Shown here piece by piece: positions 53,245-61,760 of a stretch of DNA of 64,000 nt. The stretch comes from Palsa-506 sp963707065. GTDB taxonomy: Bacteria; Actinomycetota; Actinomycetes; Streptosporangiales; Streptosporangiaceae. Position 1 is the first letter of the stretch, and the number at the start of each line of letters is the position of its first letter. The stretch lies in the NCBI GenBank assembly GCA_963707065.1, contig CAVPPJ010000018.1:186001-250000 (forward strand), read 5' to 3'. Under the pieces are notes generated by a model. That model worked only from the letters and a program-made list of their open reading frames with translations, was not told where the DNA came from and made no database searches. The position numbers and the translations under genes are program-made.

Positions 53245-54690
53245 TCAGTAGCGGTAGTGGTCGGGCTTGTACGGCCCGTCCACGGGCACGCCGATATAGT
53301 CGGCCTGCTCCTTGGTCAGCTTGGTCAGCCGCACGCCCAGTGCGTCCAGATGCAGCCTGGCGACCTTCTCGTCCAGGTACTTGGGCAGCACGTGCACGCC
53401 CAGCGGATACTGCTCGGTCCTGGTGAACAGCTCGACCTGGGCCATCACCTGGTTAGTGAAGCTATTGGACATCACGAAGCTGGGATGACCGGTGGCGTTG
53501 CCGAGATTGAGCAGCCGCCCCTCGGACAGCACGATCACCGAGTGCCCGTCGGCGAAGACCCACTCGTCGACCTGCGGCTTGATCGAGACCTTCTTGATCC
53601 CGGGCAGCCGCGCGAGCCCGGCCATGTCGATCTCGTTGTCGAAGTGCCCGATGTTGCCGACGATCGCCTGGTGCTTCATCTGGCTCATCTGCGCCGCGGT
53701 GATGATGTTGAAGTTGCCGGTCGCGCTGACGAAGATGTCGGCGCTGGCCACCACGTCCTCCAGCGTGGCCACCTGGAAGCCGTCCATGGCCGCCTGCAGC
53801 GCGCAGATCGGGTCGATCTCGGTGATGATGACCCGGGCGCCCTGGCCGCGCAGCGACTCGGCACAGCCCTTGCCCACGTCGCCGTAGCCGCAGACGACCG
53901 CCACCTTGCCGCCGATGAGGACATCGGTCGCCCGGTTGATCCCGTCCACGAGCGAGTGCCGGCAGCCGTACTTGTTGTCGAACTTCGACTTGGTCACCGA
54001 GTCGTTCACGTTGATCGCCGGGAACTGCAGCGTGCCTGCGCTGGCCATCTCATAGAGCCGGTGCACGCCGGTGGTGGTCTCCTCGGTCACGCCCTTGATC
54101 TGCCCGGCGGCCGCGGTCCACTTGCCCGGGCTGGCGTCCAGCGACCGGCGCAGCACGCCCAGCAGGACCCGCCATTCCTCGGCGTCGTCGGCCGCCGCCG
54201 ACGGCACTCCCCCGGCACGCTCGTACTCGGCGCCCTTGTGCACGAGCATCGTGGCGTCCCCGCCGTCGTCCAGGATCATGTTCGGCCCGCCGCCGGCCGG
54301 CCAGCTGAGCGCCTGCTCCGTGCACCACCAGTACTCTTCCAGCGTCTCGCCCTTCCAGGCGAAGACCGGTACGCCCTTCGGGTCCTGCGGCGTGCCGTCC
54401 GGGCCGACGGCCACCGCCGCGGCGGCATGATCCTGGGTCGAGAAGATGTTGCAGCTCGCCCAGCGCACCTGCGCGCCGATGGCGACCAGCGACTCGATCA
54501 GCACGGCCGTCTGCACGGTCATGTGCAGCGAGCCGGTAATCCGGGCACCGCGGAGCGGCTGCGAGTGCGCGTACTCCTCGCGCACGGCCATCAGGCCCGG
54601 CATCTCGTGCTCGGCCAGCCTGATCTCGTTGCGCCCGAACTCGGCGAGCGACAGATCGGCGACCTTGAACGGAAGATTCTCCGCGGACAT
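53245..54690 (-). CDS. ahcY: S-adenosylhomocysteine hydrolase (long type)
   Basis: 481 residues. All catalytic elements are intact: LHMTVQTAVL, DDGGDAT, TEETTTGVH, the lysine in NDSVTKSKFDN, the NAD loop GYGDVGKG, NIGHFDNEID and the C-terminal KPDHYRY that reaches into the partner subunit. It hydrolyses SAH to homocysteine and adenosine, relieving product inhibition of methyltransferases. GAGGAG lies about 6-10 nt before the ATG. It is followed at 3 bp by the divergent paralogue and diverges from a merR-like gene. Confidence 0.97.
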   Translation of the reverse strand: MSAENLPFKVADLSLAEFGRNEIRLAEHEMPGLMAVREEYAHSQPLRGARITGSLHMTVQTAVLIESLVAIGAQVRWASCNIFSTQDHAAAAVAVGPDGTPQDPKGVPVFAWKGETLEEYWWCTEQALSWPAGGGPNMILDDGGDATMLVHKGAEYERAGGVPSAAADDAEEWRVLLGVLRRSLDASPGKWTAAAGQIKGVTEETTTGVHRLYEMASAGTLQFPAINVNDSVTKSKFDNKYGCRHSLVDGINRATDVLIGGKVAVVCGYGDVGKGCAESLRGQGARVIITEIDPICALQAAMDGFQVATLEDVVASADIFVSATGNFNIITAAQMSQMKHQAIVGNIGHFDNEIDMAGLARLPGIKKVSIKPQVDEWVFADGHSVIVLSEGRLLNLGNATGHPSFVMSNSFTNQVMAQVELFTRTEQYPLGVHVLPKYLDEKVARLHLDALGVRLTKLTKEQADYIGVPVDGPYKPDHYRY

Positions 54691-54768
54691 GCGCGACTCC
54701 TCTGCGGTGGATTTCGTGGCCCGACGTACCGACCGTATGAGATGCGGGCGGGTGTTCGCACGCTGTGC

Positions 54769-54806
54769 TGGTCATTCCTGACAGGAAATTGTTAAATTAG
54801 CTGTCA
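54769..54806 (+). promoter_or_regulatory. Promoter/operator of the merR-like gene
   Basis: TGGTCA (54769-54774) and TTAAAT (54792-54797) are 17 bp apart, and the ATG follows the -10 by 8 bp, again suggesting a leaderless transcript. TGACAG (54779-54784) and CTGTCA (54801-54806) form an inverted repeat flanking the -10, as expected for a MerR-type site. Confidence 0.5.
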
Positions 54807-55365
54807 TGCGCATCACGGAAGCAGCGCGGCGCCTGGGCACCTCGGCCCGGATGCTCCGCTACCGGGAGTCACTCGGGCTGCTTCCGCTGCTGCGGCGGCC
54901 GGCCGGCCGCGCGCCCGGCCGTCCGCGCACCGGCAATTCACGGATCGCGACCTGGACGCGGTCGCGCTGGCGCTGGCGATCGAGCGGCGCTACGACATCA
55001 GCCCCGCGGCGCTCGCGTTCGGCCTGAAAGTCATAACCGATCCGGCGGCACGGTCGCAGGTGGCCGAGCTCGGCCGGCGGACCGGGCGGATCGGCGGCCC
55101 GGTCACCCGCGCACTGGACTTCGAGCAGGAGCGGGCGCTGCGGCTGCTCGGCCTGCCGCCGGCCGCCCGGGACGGCCAGGCACGCGGCGGCCTCACTCAT
55201 CCGGATCGCGCCGCACCGCCACCGCAGGACGGCCAGGCACGCGGCGGCCTCACTCGTCCGGATCGCGCAGCACCGCCACCGCGGGATCGTCCTGGTCCGC
55301 CCCGGCCGGCCGGTACAGGTCGGGCTCCAGGTAAATCGTCTTCGCGATCGGCACCGCCGCCCTGA
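54806..55365 (+). pseudogene. MerR-like regulator disrupted by a frameshift
   Basis: The first 30 codons encode a good MerR start (RITEAARRLGTSARMLRYRE). The continuation expected of MerR proteins (HRQFTDRDLDAVALALAIER, then a helical dimer region) is present, but in another frame. The shift lies in a GC-only run near 54885-54930 and fits loss of one base. Beyond about 55230 the second frame runs antisense into the CDF gene because a 57-bp duplication has removed any original stop. It may be a real lesion or a sequencing error. Confidence 0.65.
55171..55284. repeat. 57-bp tandem duplication at the CDF gene end
   Basis: Two copies starting with GACGGCCAGGCACGCGGCGG (55171 and 55228) differ at very few positions. 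The second copy carries the last codons and stop of the minus-strand CDF gene; the first lies beyond the stop, within the merR-like remnant. Confidence 0.8.
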
Positions 55366-56260
55366 TCCGGCGCTCCGCCGCGTCGATCCCGCTGGCGATG
55401 CTCCCCCCGGTCTCCTCCCCGCGGATGGCGATCTTGGCTGCGACCAGTAGCGCGTCGGGCCCCAGATGCAGCGTCCGCAGGTGAATCACCCGCTGTACCT
55501 CCGGCCCGTCCTCCAGCGCGGTCACGATCGCGCGCGCCACCTCCGTGCTGGCCGACTCCCCGATCAGCAGGCTCTTCATCTCGATCGCCAGGATGACGGC
55601 AACCACGCCGAGCAGGGCGCCGATCGCCAGCGATCCGGCGCCGTCCCACTCGCCCCGGTGGGTGACCGTGGCCAGGGTCACCCCGGCCAGCGCGAATACC
55701 AGCCCGGCCAGCGCCGCCATGTCCTCCAGCAGTACGGTCGGCAGCTCGGGTGCCTTAGCGTGCCGGATGAAATAGGCCAGCCCGCGGGGTCCCCTGGTCA
55801 GGTTGGACGCGCGGACGGCCGTCCGCAGCGAGAACGACTCCAGGATGATCGCGACGCCGAGCACGGCGAACGCCACCGCCGGCGAGGCCACCTCCTCGGG
55901 GTGGGTTATCCGGTGTACCCCTTCGTAGACGGAGAACAGCGCGCCCACGGTGAAGAGCACGACGGCGACGATGAACCCGTAGAAGTACCGTTCCGTGCCG
56001 AAGCCGAACTGATGCTGCGCGGTCTCGGCCCGGCGTGACCGGCTCCGGCCGACCAGCAGCAGCAGCTGGTTGCCGCAGTCGGCCAGCGAGTGCACGGACT
56101 CGGCCAGCATCGAGGCCGATCCGGTAATCGCGAAGGCGACGAACTTCGTCACGGCGATGCCCAGGTTGGCCCCGAGCGCGGCGAGCACGGCCCGTACCCC
56201 GCCGTGTGCCTGCGCCCGGTCAGCCCGGGCGGCGGCGCCCGGGGGATCCTCGGCCGGCAT
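55250..56260 (-). CDS. Cation diffusion facilitator transporter
   Basis: 336 residues from the ATG at 56260, chosen because it overlaps the Trm112 stop (TAATG). Six membrane helices (about 25-215) and a C-terminal cytoplasmic ferredoxin-like domain. The metal site SVHSLAD in helix 2 and LLEDMAAL in helix 5 supply His/Asp ligands. The loop layout resembles the SLC30A9-like subgroup. It is a proton-coupled exporter of zinc or a similar divalent metal. Its 3' end is duplicated downstream. Confidence 0.88.
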   Translation of the reverse strand: MPAEDPPGAAARADRAQAHGGVRAVLAALGANLGIAVTKFVAFAITGSASMLAESVHSLADCGNQLLLLVGRSRSRRAETAQHQFGFGTERYFYGFIVAVVLFTVGALFSVYEGVHRITHPEEVASPAVAFAVLGVAIILESFSLRTAVRASNLTRGPRGLAYFIRHAKAPELPTVLLEDMAALAGLVFALAGVTLATVTHRGEWDGAGSLAIGALLGVVAVILAIEMKSLLIGESASTEVARAIVTALEDGPEVQRVIHLRTLHLGPDALLVAAKIAIRGEETGGSIASGIDAAERRIRAAVPIAKTIYLEPDLYRPAGADQDDPAVAVLRDPDE

Positions 56261-56454
56261 TAGCCAGCCTGCGGGCGGCGCGCCTCGTCCACGAGCAGCA
56301 CGGGGATGTCGTCGCGCACCGGGTACGCGAGGCCGCACTCCGTATTGGTGCAAACCAGCTCGCTTGCCTCGGCGTCGGCCCGCAGCGGCGCGTGGCACTG
56401 CGGGCAGGCCAGGATCTCCAGCAGCCAGTCGTCGATCTTCACGTCGTCTCCCAT
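56260..56454 (-). CDS. Trm112-family zinc-ribbon protein
   Basis: 64 residues. ACPQCHAPLR (Cys17, Cys20) and LVCTNTECGLAYPVRDDIPVLL (Cys35, Cys40) form the standard four-cysteine ribbon and tail of the family. Trm112-like proteins support methyltransferases and other enzymes as small zinc-bound partners. It lies between manB and the CDF gene and overlaps the latter by one base. A small gene of this kind follows manB in many actinobacteria. Confidence 0.9.
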   Translation of the reverse strand: MGDDVKIDDWLLEILACPQCHAPLRADAEASELVCTNTECGLAYPVRDDIPVLLVDEARRPQAG

Positions 56455-56496
56455 GATGTCGGGGGTTAGGGCACGGCGGGCAGGTAGCCGGCCTTG

Positions 56497-57852
56497 CTAG
56501 GCGGGATCGCCGCGCACCAAGCGCAGCACCTCGTCGCGGATGGCGGCCAGCTGCGCCTCATCGGGTGCCTCGACGTTGAGCCGCAGCAGTGGCTCGGTGT
56601 TCGACGGCCGCAGGTTGAACCACCAGCCCGCGCCGGCAACGGTCAGCCCGTCCAGCTCGTCGATGGTGACGCCGGGGCGGCCGGCGAACGACTCCCGCAC
56701 CGCAGCGGCCACCGCGGCCGGGTCGCTGACCTCGCTGTTGATCTCGCCGGACGCCGTGTACCTGGAGTACTCGGCGAGCAGCACGGACAGCGGCCCCGGC
56801 TGCGAGCCGAGCGCGGCGAGTACGTGCATGGCCGCCAGCATGCCCGAGTCGGCGAACCAGAAATCGCGGAAATAGAAGTGACCGGAGTGCTCGCCGCCGA
56901 AGATCGCGCCGGTAGCGGCCATCTGCGCCTTGATGAACGAGTGACCTACCCGGGTGCGTACCGGGACGCCGCCGTGCTCCGCGATGATCTCCGGCACCCC
57001 CCGGGAGGTGATCAGGTTGTGGATGACGGTGGCGCCCGGCTCCCTGGCCAGCTCCCGCACCGCGATCAGCGCGGTCAGGACGGACGGCGAGACGATCTCG
57101 CCGCGTTCGTCGACCACGAAGCACCGGTCGGCGTCGCCGTCGAACGCCAGCCCGATATCGGCGCCTGAACTGATGACCGCGTGCTGCAGGTCACGCAGGT
57201 TCGCCGGATCGATCGGGTTGGCCTCATGATGCGGAAACGAGCCATCGAGCTCGAAGTACAGCGGCACCGTCTCCAGCGGGAGGCCGGCGAAGACCGCGGG
57301 CACGGTGTAGCCGCCCATCCCGTTTCCCGCATCCACCGCGACCTTCAGCGGGCGGATGCCGGACAGGTCCACCAGCTTCCGCAGGTGGTCGGCGTAGTCC
57401 GCCAGCAGGTTGCGCGATGCGATAGTCCCCGCCGCGCCGTCGCGGGCAGGCACGCCGCTCTCGGCCAGCCTCCGCAGCTCGGCCAGCCCGCTGTCGGCCC
57501 CGACTGGCCGGGCTCCGTCGCGGCAGAGCTTGATGCCGTTGTACTTCGCCGGATTGTGGCTCGCCGTGATCATCGCGCCCGCCATGCCGAGGCTGCCGCT
57601 GGCGAAATAGAGCATGTCGGTCGAGCCGAGCCCGCCCGATACGACGTCGGCGCCCTGCGCGGCCGCCCCGCGCCCGAACGCGGCCGCGAGCGGCGCGGAG
57701 GAGGTGCGCATGTCGTGCACGGTGACCACCGACGCCGCGCCGGTCAGCCGCGCGAACGCCGCGCCGATCACCTCGGCGGCGTCCTCGTCAAGCTCATCGG
57801 GGACGATGCCGCGGATGTCGTAGGCCTTGAAGATCTTCGCGTACTCGGCCAC
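56497..57852 (-). CDS. manB: Phosphomannomutase/phosphoglucomutase
   Basis: 451 residues from the GTG at 57852 (GAGGAGG upstream), which gives the conserved start AEYAKIFKAYDIRG. Phospho-Ser98 in TASHNP, metal loop DGDADR (238-243), sugar-binding GGEHSGH and phosphate-binding RPSNTEP are all intact. It interconverts mannose-6- and mannose-1-phosphate for GDP-mannose, hence mannosylated lipids and glycans. The manA and SIS genes that often follow it are not seen. Confidence 0.94.
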   Translation of the reverse strand: MAEYAKIFKAYDIRGIVPDELDEDAAEVIGAAFARLTGAASVVTVHDMRTSSAPLAAAFGRGAAAQGADVVSGGLGSTDMLYFASGSLGMAGAMITASHNPAKYNGIKLCRDGARPVGADSGLAELRRLAESGVPARDGAAGTIASRNLLADYADHLRKLVDLSGIRPLKVAVDAGNGMGGYTVPAVFAGLPLETVPLYFELDGSFPHHEANPIDPANLRDLQHAVISSGADIGLAFDGDADRCFVVDERGEIVSPSVLTALIAVRELAREPGATVIHNLITSRGVPEIIAEHGGVPVRTRVGHSFIKAQMAATGAIFGGEHSGHFYFRDFWFADSGMLAAMHVLAALGSQPGPLSVLLAEYSRYTASGEINSEVSDPAAVAAAVRESFAGRPGVTIDELDGLTVAGAGWWFNLRPSNTEPLLRLNVEAPDEAQLAAIRDEVLRLVRGDPA

Positions 57853-58171
57853 TGCGGCCTGCCTCCTCGCACCTGATCGCACCGCGCCGGACGTACTGTG
57901 CCTGATCACACCGCCGCCCTGCTGGCCATGCACGTGCCGTGGCACGCCCGGCGCCGCACGGACACCGAGCCTACCGGCAGCCTGATCGGGCTGCCGCCGC
58001 GCGCGAGCCATCGTGGCCGGCCCGGGCGGCCGCGGCCGCCGCCCGGCGCCAGCGGTGGCTCCTGCACCACCCCGCGGCACTGACATGCCAACCGCGCCGG
58101 AGGAACCTATGCCATAGCTGCCAGCTGATTCTCGCGCCGCACCGTCCGGGGCACCGCATAGCCGGGCCCGG
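57853..58171. other. Intergenic region between DUF3499 and manB
   Basis: 319 bases between two minus-strand genes. It is uniformly GC-rich, with a short CCGGGCCCGG palindrome near 58161-58170. I see no gene and no confident promoter. Confidence 0.5.
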
Positions 58172-58537
58172 CTAGCCGAGTTTGCCCTTGTCCTGCGGCG
58201 ATGAGCGGAGCACCCGCAGGTGGCCGCGCCTGCCGACTTCGATGCCCTGCCCGGTGGGCTCGGCAGCTGCCTGCGGCAGGACCGCCTCCCTGACCGCGTT
58301 GGCCAGCGCCTCCAGGTCGTCGGCTACCTGCTCGGGCGGCACGGCCGGCAGCCGGACCACGTCCCAGCCGCGGGGAACGGTGAGCCGGTCGGCGTGCCTG
58401 GCGCACAGGTCGTAGCAATGCGGCTCCACGTAGGCGGCCAGCGGGCCGAGCACGGCGGTGGAGTCGCGGTACACATAGGTCAGCGTGTACAGCGCGGCCT
58501 GCTTGCAGGTGGGCCGTGAGCAGTGCCTGGCACTCAC
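58172..58537 (-). CDS. DUF3499 family protein
   Basis: 121 residues. The conserved core of this actinobacterial family is complete: RHCSRPTCKQAALYTLTYVYRDSTAVLGPL, then EPHCYDLCARHADRLTVPRGWDVVRL. Four cysteines (two CxxxxC-like pairs) suggest a bound zinc. The C-terminal third is variable and basic. It is found near manB and the zincin gene across actinobacteria. Function unknown. Confidence 0.92.
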   Translation of the reverse strand: MSARHCSRPTCKQAALYTLTYVYRDSTAVLGPLAAYVEPHCYDLCARHADRLTVPRGWDVVRLPAVPPEQVADDLEALANAVREAVLPQAAAEPTGQGIEVGRRGHLRVLRSSPQDKGKLG

Positions 58538-58757
58538 CGGCGCACCCCGCTCACGGCACCTTCCCCGGCCGGGGAACGGCGGCCGGAGCGCGCTCGCGGG
58601 CCGCTCGGCAGGCGGACTCGCGCAGATGGCTCACAACGGCTGACGGTATCGACCCGCAGGCGGTAACGCCACCACCCGGGGCACTCGGCACGATCGTGTC
58701 TCCCCGGGCGGCTCCGGGCGGCTGCCGCGGCGCCCGCGCCGGATACCCTCGGTCATT

Positions 58758-59231
58758 GTGCAGACGGGTGATAGCCGCAGGCCAGGGTCAGCGCGGATCC
58801 GGCGCCGGGACCGGCATGGCCGCGGCCTGCGCGGCATGCTTGCCCCGCCGGACACCCCGATCTACCGGACCCGCGCGGAGCGCTTCGACGATCTCGTGCT
58901 GCAGGCCGTCGCCCAGCTGGAGCCGCGGTGGGCGGCCGAGTTGTCCGGCGTTGAGTTCGCCGTCGAGGAGATCCCGGCGGCCGGTGTCCTGGCTGACCGG
59001 CCTGACCCGGTGCCGCTGGCCCGGCTTGACTCCGGCTCCGGCGATCCGCGCGACGCGGTGCGCCCGGCATCCCCGCCGCGCATCGTGCTGTTCCGCCGCC
59101 CGCTGCTGGCGCGCGCCGATGGCGAGGAGGATCTGGCCGAGCTCGTGCTGGACGTCGTGGTGGAGGAATTCGCCCGCCTGCTCGGCGTGGATCCCCGGGC
59201 GGTCGATCCTGGTTACTCGGCGGAGGACTGA
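58758..59231 (+). CDS. Zincin-like metallopeptidase-family protein lacking HExxH
   Basis: 157 residues from a GTG start. The fold pattern of the minimal-zincin (DUF1025-type) family is present: FDDLVLQAVAQLEPRWAAELSGVEFAVEEIP, then PPRIVLFRRPLLARA, and a final helix VLDVVVEEFARLLGVDP. That last helix is where active members carry HExGHHF. Here only the Glu remains, so zinc binding and proteolysis are unlikely. It diverges from DUF3499 across 220 bp and converges on DUF5719 with an 8-bp gap. Confidence 0.8.
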   Translation: MQTGDSRRPGSARIRRRDRHGRGLRGMLAPPDTPIYRTRAERFDDLVLQAVAQLEPRWAAELSGVEFAVEEIPAAGVLADRPDPVPLARLDSGSGDPRDAVRPASPPRIVLFRRPLLARADGEEDLAELVLDVVVEEFARLLGVDPRAVDPGYSAED

Positions 59232-59239
59232 CCCGCCGG

Positions 59240-60791
59240 TCAGGGCAGCACGGTGGCGAGGGAGTCACGGACCGGGGGCAGCGGCACCGAGGTCAGCGAG
59301 CTCAGCACGGGGAATATCGACTCCACCGTGCCGCTCCGCGCCAGCACCCGGCCGGCGTAGACCGGCCCCGACCCGGCCAGCGGGGTGATCACGACGGCGA
59401 ACGGAGCTCGCGCGGCCGATCCGCTCGGCGCGTGCAGCAGCACGGTCGCCGTGTGCTTCGCCTTGATGGAGATCACCCGGACGGCCGGGCCGCCGGTACC
59501 CGGCTGCCGCCCGGCCGCGGCGCTCTCCTCGGTGATCCGGACCTGGGCCGCCGCGCGCGGAGCGGACAGCACCAGGGTGGAGGTATCACCGGAACCGCTG
59601 AGATTGTCGGCGATGACGCCTTGCTCCTCGATGGGAGCGGACGCGGCAGTGAAGGCGCCGGGCGCGCCGGGCGGGCCGCCGGACGCCAGCATGGCGGCCG
59701 TGACGGGAACATTCGAGGCTATCCTGACCGCAGCCGCGGCTCCGGCGAGCGACGGCAGCGGCACTACGATCGCTGAGCCACCGGGCAGGTCGATCCCGCC
59801 GCCCCCGGTCGGCCGATACGAGCCCTTGGCGGTTACCGCCGTCACCTTGATCTGAGCGTTGGCTGCGCCAGGGACGGCCACGTACAGCTCCCTGCGGCCG
59901 GCTGAGGCTGGCAGGCCGGGCAGGACGAGGCTTCGGGCGGGCGGCTGGCTGGCCGGCAGCCACGCGCCCTGCTGGCTCGCGCTCTTGGTCTCCCTGACCG
60001 CGGCGACAAGCCGCCCGACGCTCGTGCGCACGTGCAGCGCCACCACCCGGGACCCGTGCACGAGCTTGGCCAGCGACTGGACAAGCAGCCCATGGGCGGG
60101 CACGGCGATCCCGGTGTCGGTGCTGCCCAGCAGCGGCCCGCTGTCGGTGTAAATGTCGATTTCCGCATCGGCCGGCTGGCTGTCGGCATTCATGAGATAC
60201 AGCTGCATGCTGGCCAGCCCGCGCTGCCCGGGGCCCACGAACCAGAAGTCGGTGCCGGGGCTGTCGCAGATCGCGGTCGGCAGCCCGCCCGGTCCGGTCT
60301 GCTCGACCGCCAGCGCCCGGGCCATCGACCCGGTCGCCCGGATGACCACGCCGCCTCGCGATGGCTCGGCGACCACCTTGCCGCCGGCCGCCGACTGGCT
60401 GCCTGCCGACGGCGCGCCAGCCGGGGCCGGCTGCCGTCCGGACAGCCGTCCGGGTCAGCACGCCAGGCCGGGAAAGGGTGACCAGCGGACCGCCGGCGCT
60501 GGCGCTGCCCGCGGCTGACAGGCGGCTCACCACCGCCGTGCCGCCGCTGGCCGGGCCGGCCTGGCCGGTACCGGTACCGGCCGCGATGATCGCCACCCCG
60601 CTGGCGCCTCCGCTGCCCGGGGACGGGCAGGCGCGAACCGCGGTCGTGACGGGCGCCCGGCTCGGCGGCACCACCGGGCGGCCGGCCGCCAGCGCGACCG
60701 GATGGCTGAGCCCGGCGAGCGCGTAGACGGCGCCCAGCGCGAGTATCACCAGCACGCCGATTACGAGCTTCTTCCCGAACAGGCCCCTCAC
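59240..60791 (-). pseudogene. DUF5719 family protein, frameshifted
   Basis: The 5' part (GTG at 60791) encodes a cytoplasmic start, a membrane anchor (about 9-28, VIGVLVILALGAVYALAGL) and a Ser/Gly-rich stretch. The 3' part, open from about 60454 to the stop at 59240 in another frame, encodes the beta-rich extracytoplasmic DUF5719 region of about 400 residues. Joined, they give about 517 residues, the normal size. The one-base shift lies near 60400-60454. The start overlaps the upstream stop (GTGA). In related genomes the protein is paired with the same glycosyltransferase-like membrane protein; function unknown. Confidence 0.75.
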
Positions 60792-61760
60792 CAGCGATCA
60801 TCCCCGCGGTCCTCGCCGGGCGCCGGCCACCGGGAATCGGTTTCCTCCTCGGGCGCGGCCGGCAGCCAGACCGGTCCCGGCTCGCCGGCCGACGGCAGCG
60901 GATCCAGCCGGTCGTCGTCCGATGGCCAGGCTGACGGCGAGGCCGGCTGGCTGGCCGCCGGCTCGCTGGCCTGCCAGGCTGGCCGGTCCGCCGCCGGCCA
61001 GGGTCCGGGCTCCCTCGCGGGCGGCTCCGCCGCTGGCCAGGGGGCCGGGTGGCCAGCTCGCACCGCTGGCTGCTCGGTCGCTGGCCAGGGTCCCGGCTGA
61101 CCCGCTGGCCGGCTGGGCTGCCCGGCCGGCCAGGACGCTGATGTCCGCTGGCCAGGATGCTGACTGACGGGCAGGCCGGGACGGCTGCTCCATCGCCGGC
61201 CAGGATGCGGGGTCGCTGGCGGGCTGTTCCGCCGCCGACCACGGTGCTGACTGCGCGCGCTGCCCGGCGGGCTGCCCGGCCGGCCAGGACGCCGGGTGGT
61301 GGCTGGCCTGCCCGGCGGGCTGCCCGGCCGGCCAGGACGGCTGGCCTGGCTGCTCGCTGGCCGGCCTGCCGGGCTGCTGGCTGACCGGCCAGGTGGCCTG
61401 CTGGCCGGCCGCGGAGTAGTCACCGTTGGCCGCGGCCCGCGCGGCGGCGGCCCTGGCGGCCGCGGCCCGGACTGCTGCGCCGCGGGCAGCCGTGCCGCGG
61501 CCGGCCGTGCCGCTGGCGGCCGTGCCCGGGGACGCTGCGTCCCCGGCGGCACCGTCGCGCGGCACTGGTTCGGCCGGCCGGGGCCGGCGCGGCCGGCGGG
61601 GGCCAGCCTTGTCGCTCTTCGGCTTGTCGGCCGGCCGCCGGGATCGTCCCTTGTCCCGGCTGCGCCCGCGAGCCCGGGTACGCGGGCCCGGGACTGGCGG
61701 CCCGGCCGGGCTCGCCGGGTTCACCGGGCTCGCCCGCTTCGCCGCTGTCACTGGCCGCCG
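60788..61760 (-). pseudogene. Frame-split C-terminal tail of the large membrane protein
   Basis: Third-position GC bias shows that coding leaves the main frame between about 61650 and 61760, continues in a second frame (RSRDKGRSRRPADKPKSDKA, basic), then moves to a third near 61100-61150. The third frame ends in an acidic tail (EEETDSRWPAPGEDRGDDRW) at 60788, 4 bases into the DUF5719 start. Repeats of the ASWPAGQP/GPWPAAEQP type continue across the second shift, so the three frames once formed one tail. Confidence 0.6.
60950..61400. repeat. Degenerate Trp-Pro-Ala-coding repeats
   Basis: On the minus strand TGGCC-rich units recur irregularly about every 30-45 bases and encode WPAGQP, SWPA, PWPAAE and similar. 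Units are imperfect and occur in two frames because of the frameshift near 61120. Confidence 0.6.

Noticed and set aside
54691..54805. SAH riboswitch upstream of ahcY
   Set aside because: The leader is under 115 bp and shared with a divergent promoter; I could not find the conserved pseudoknot pattern.
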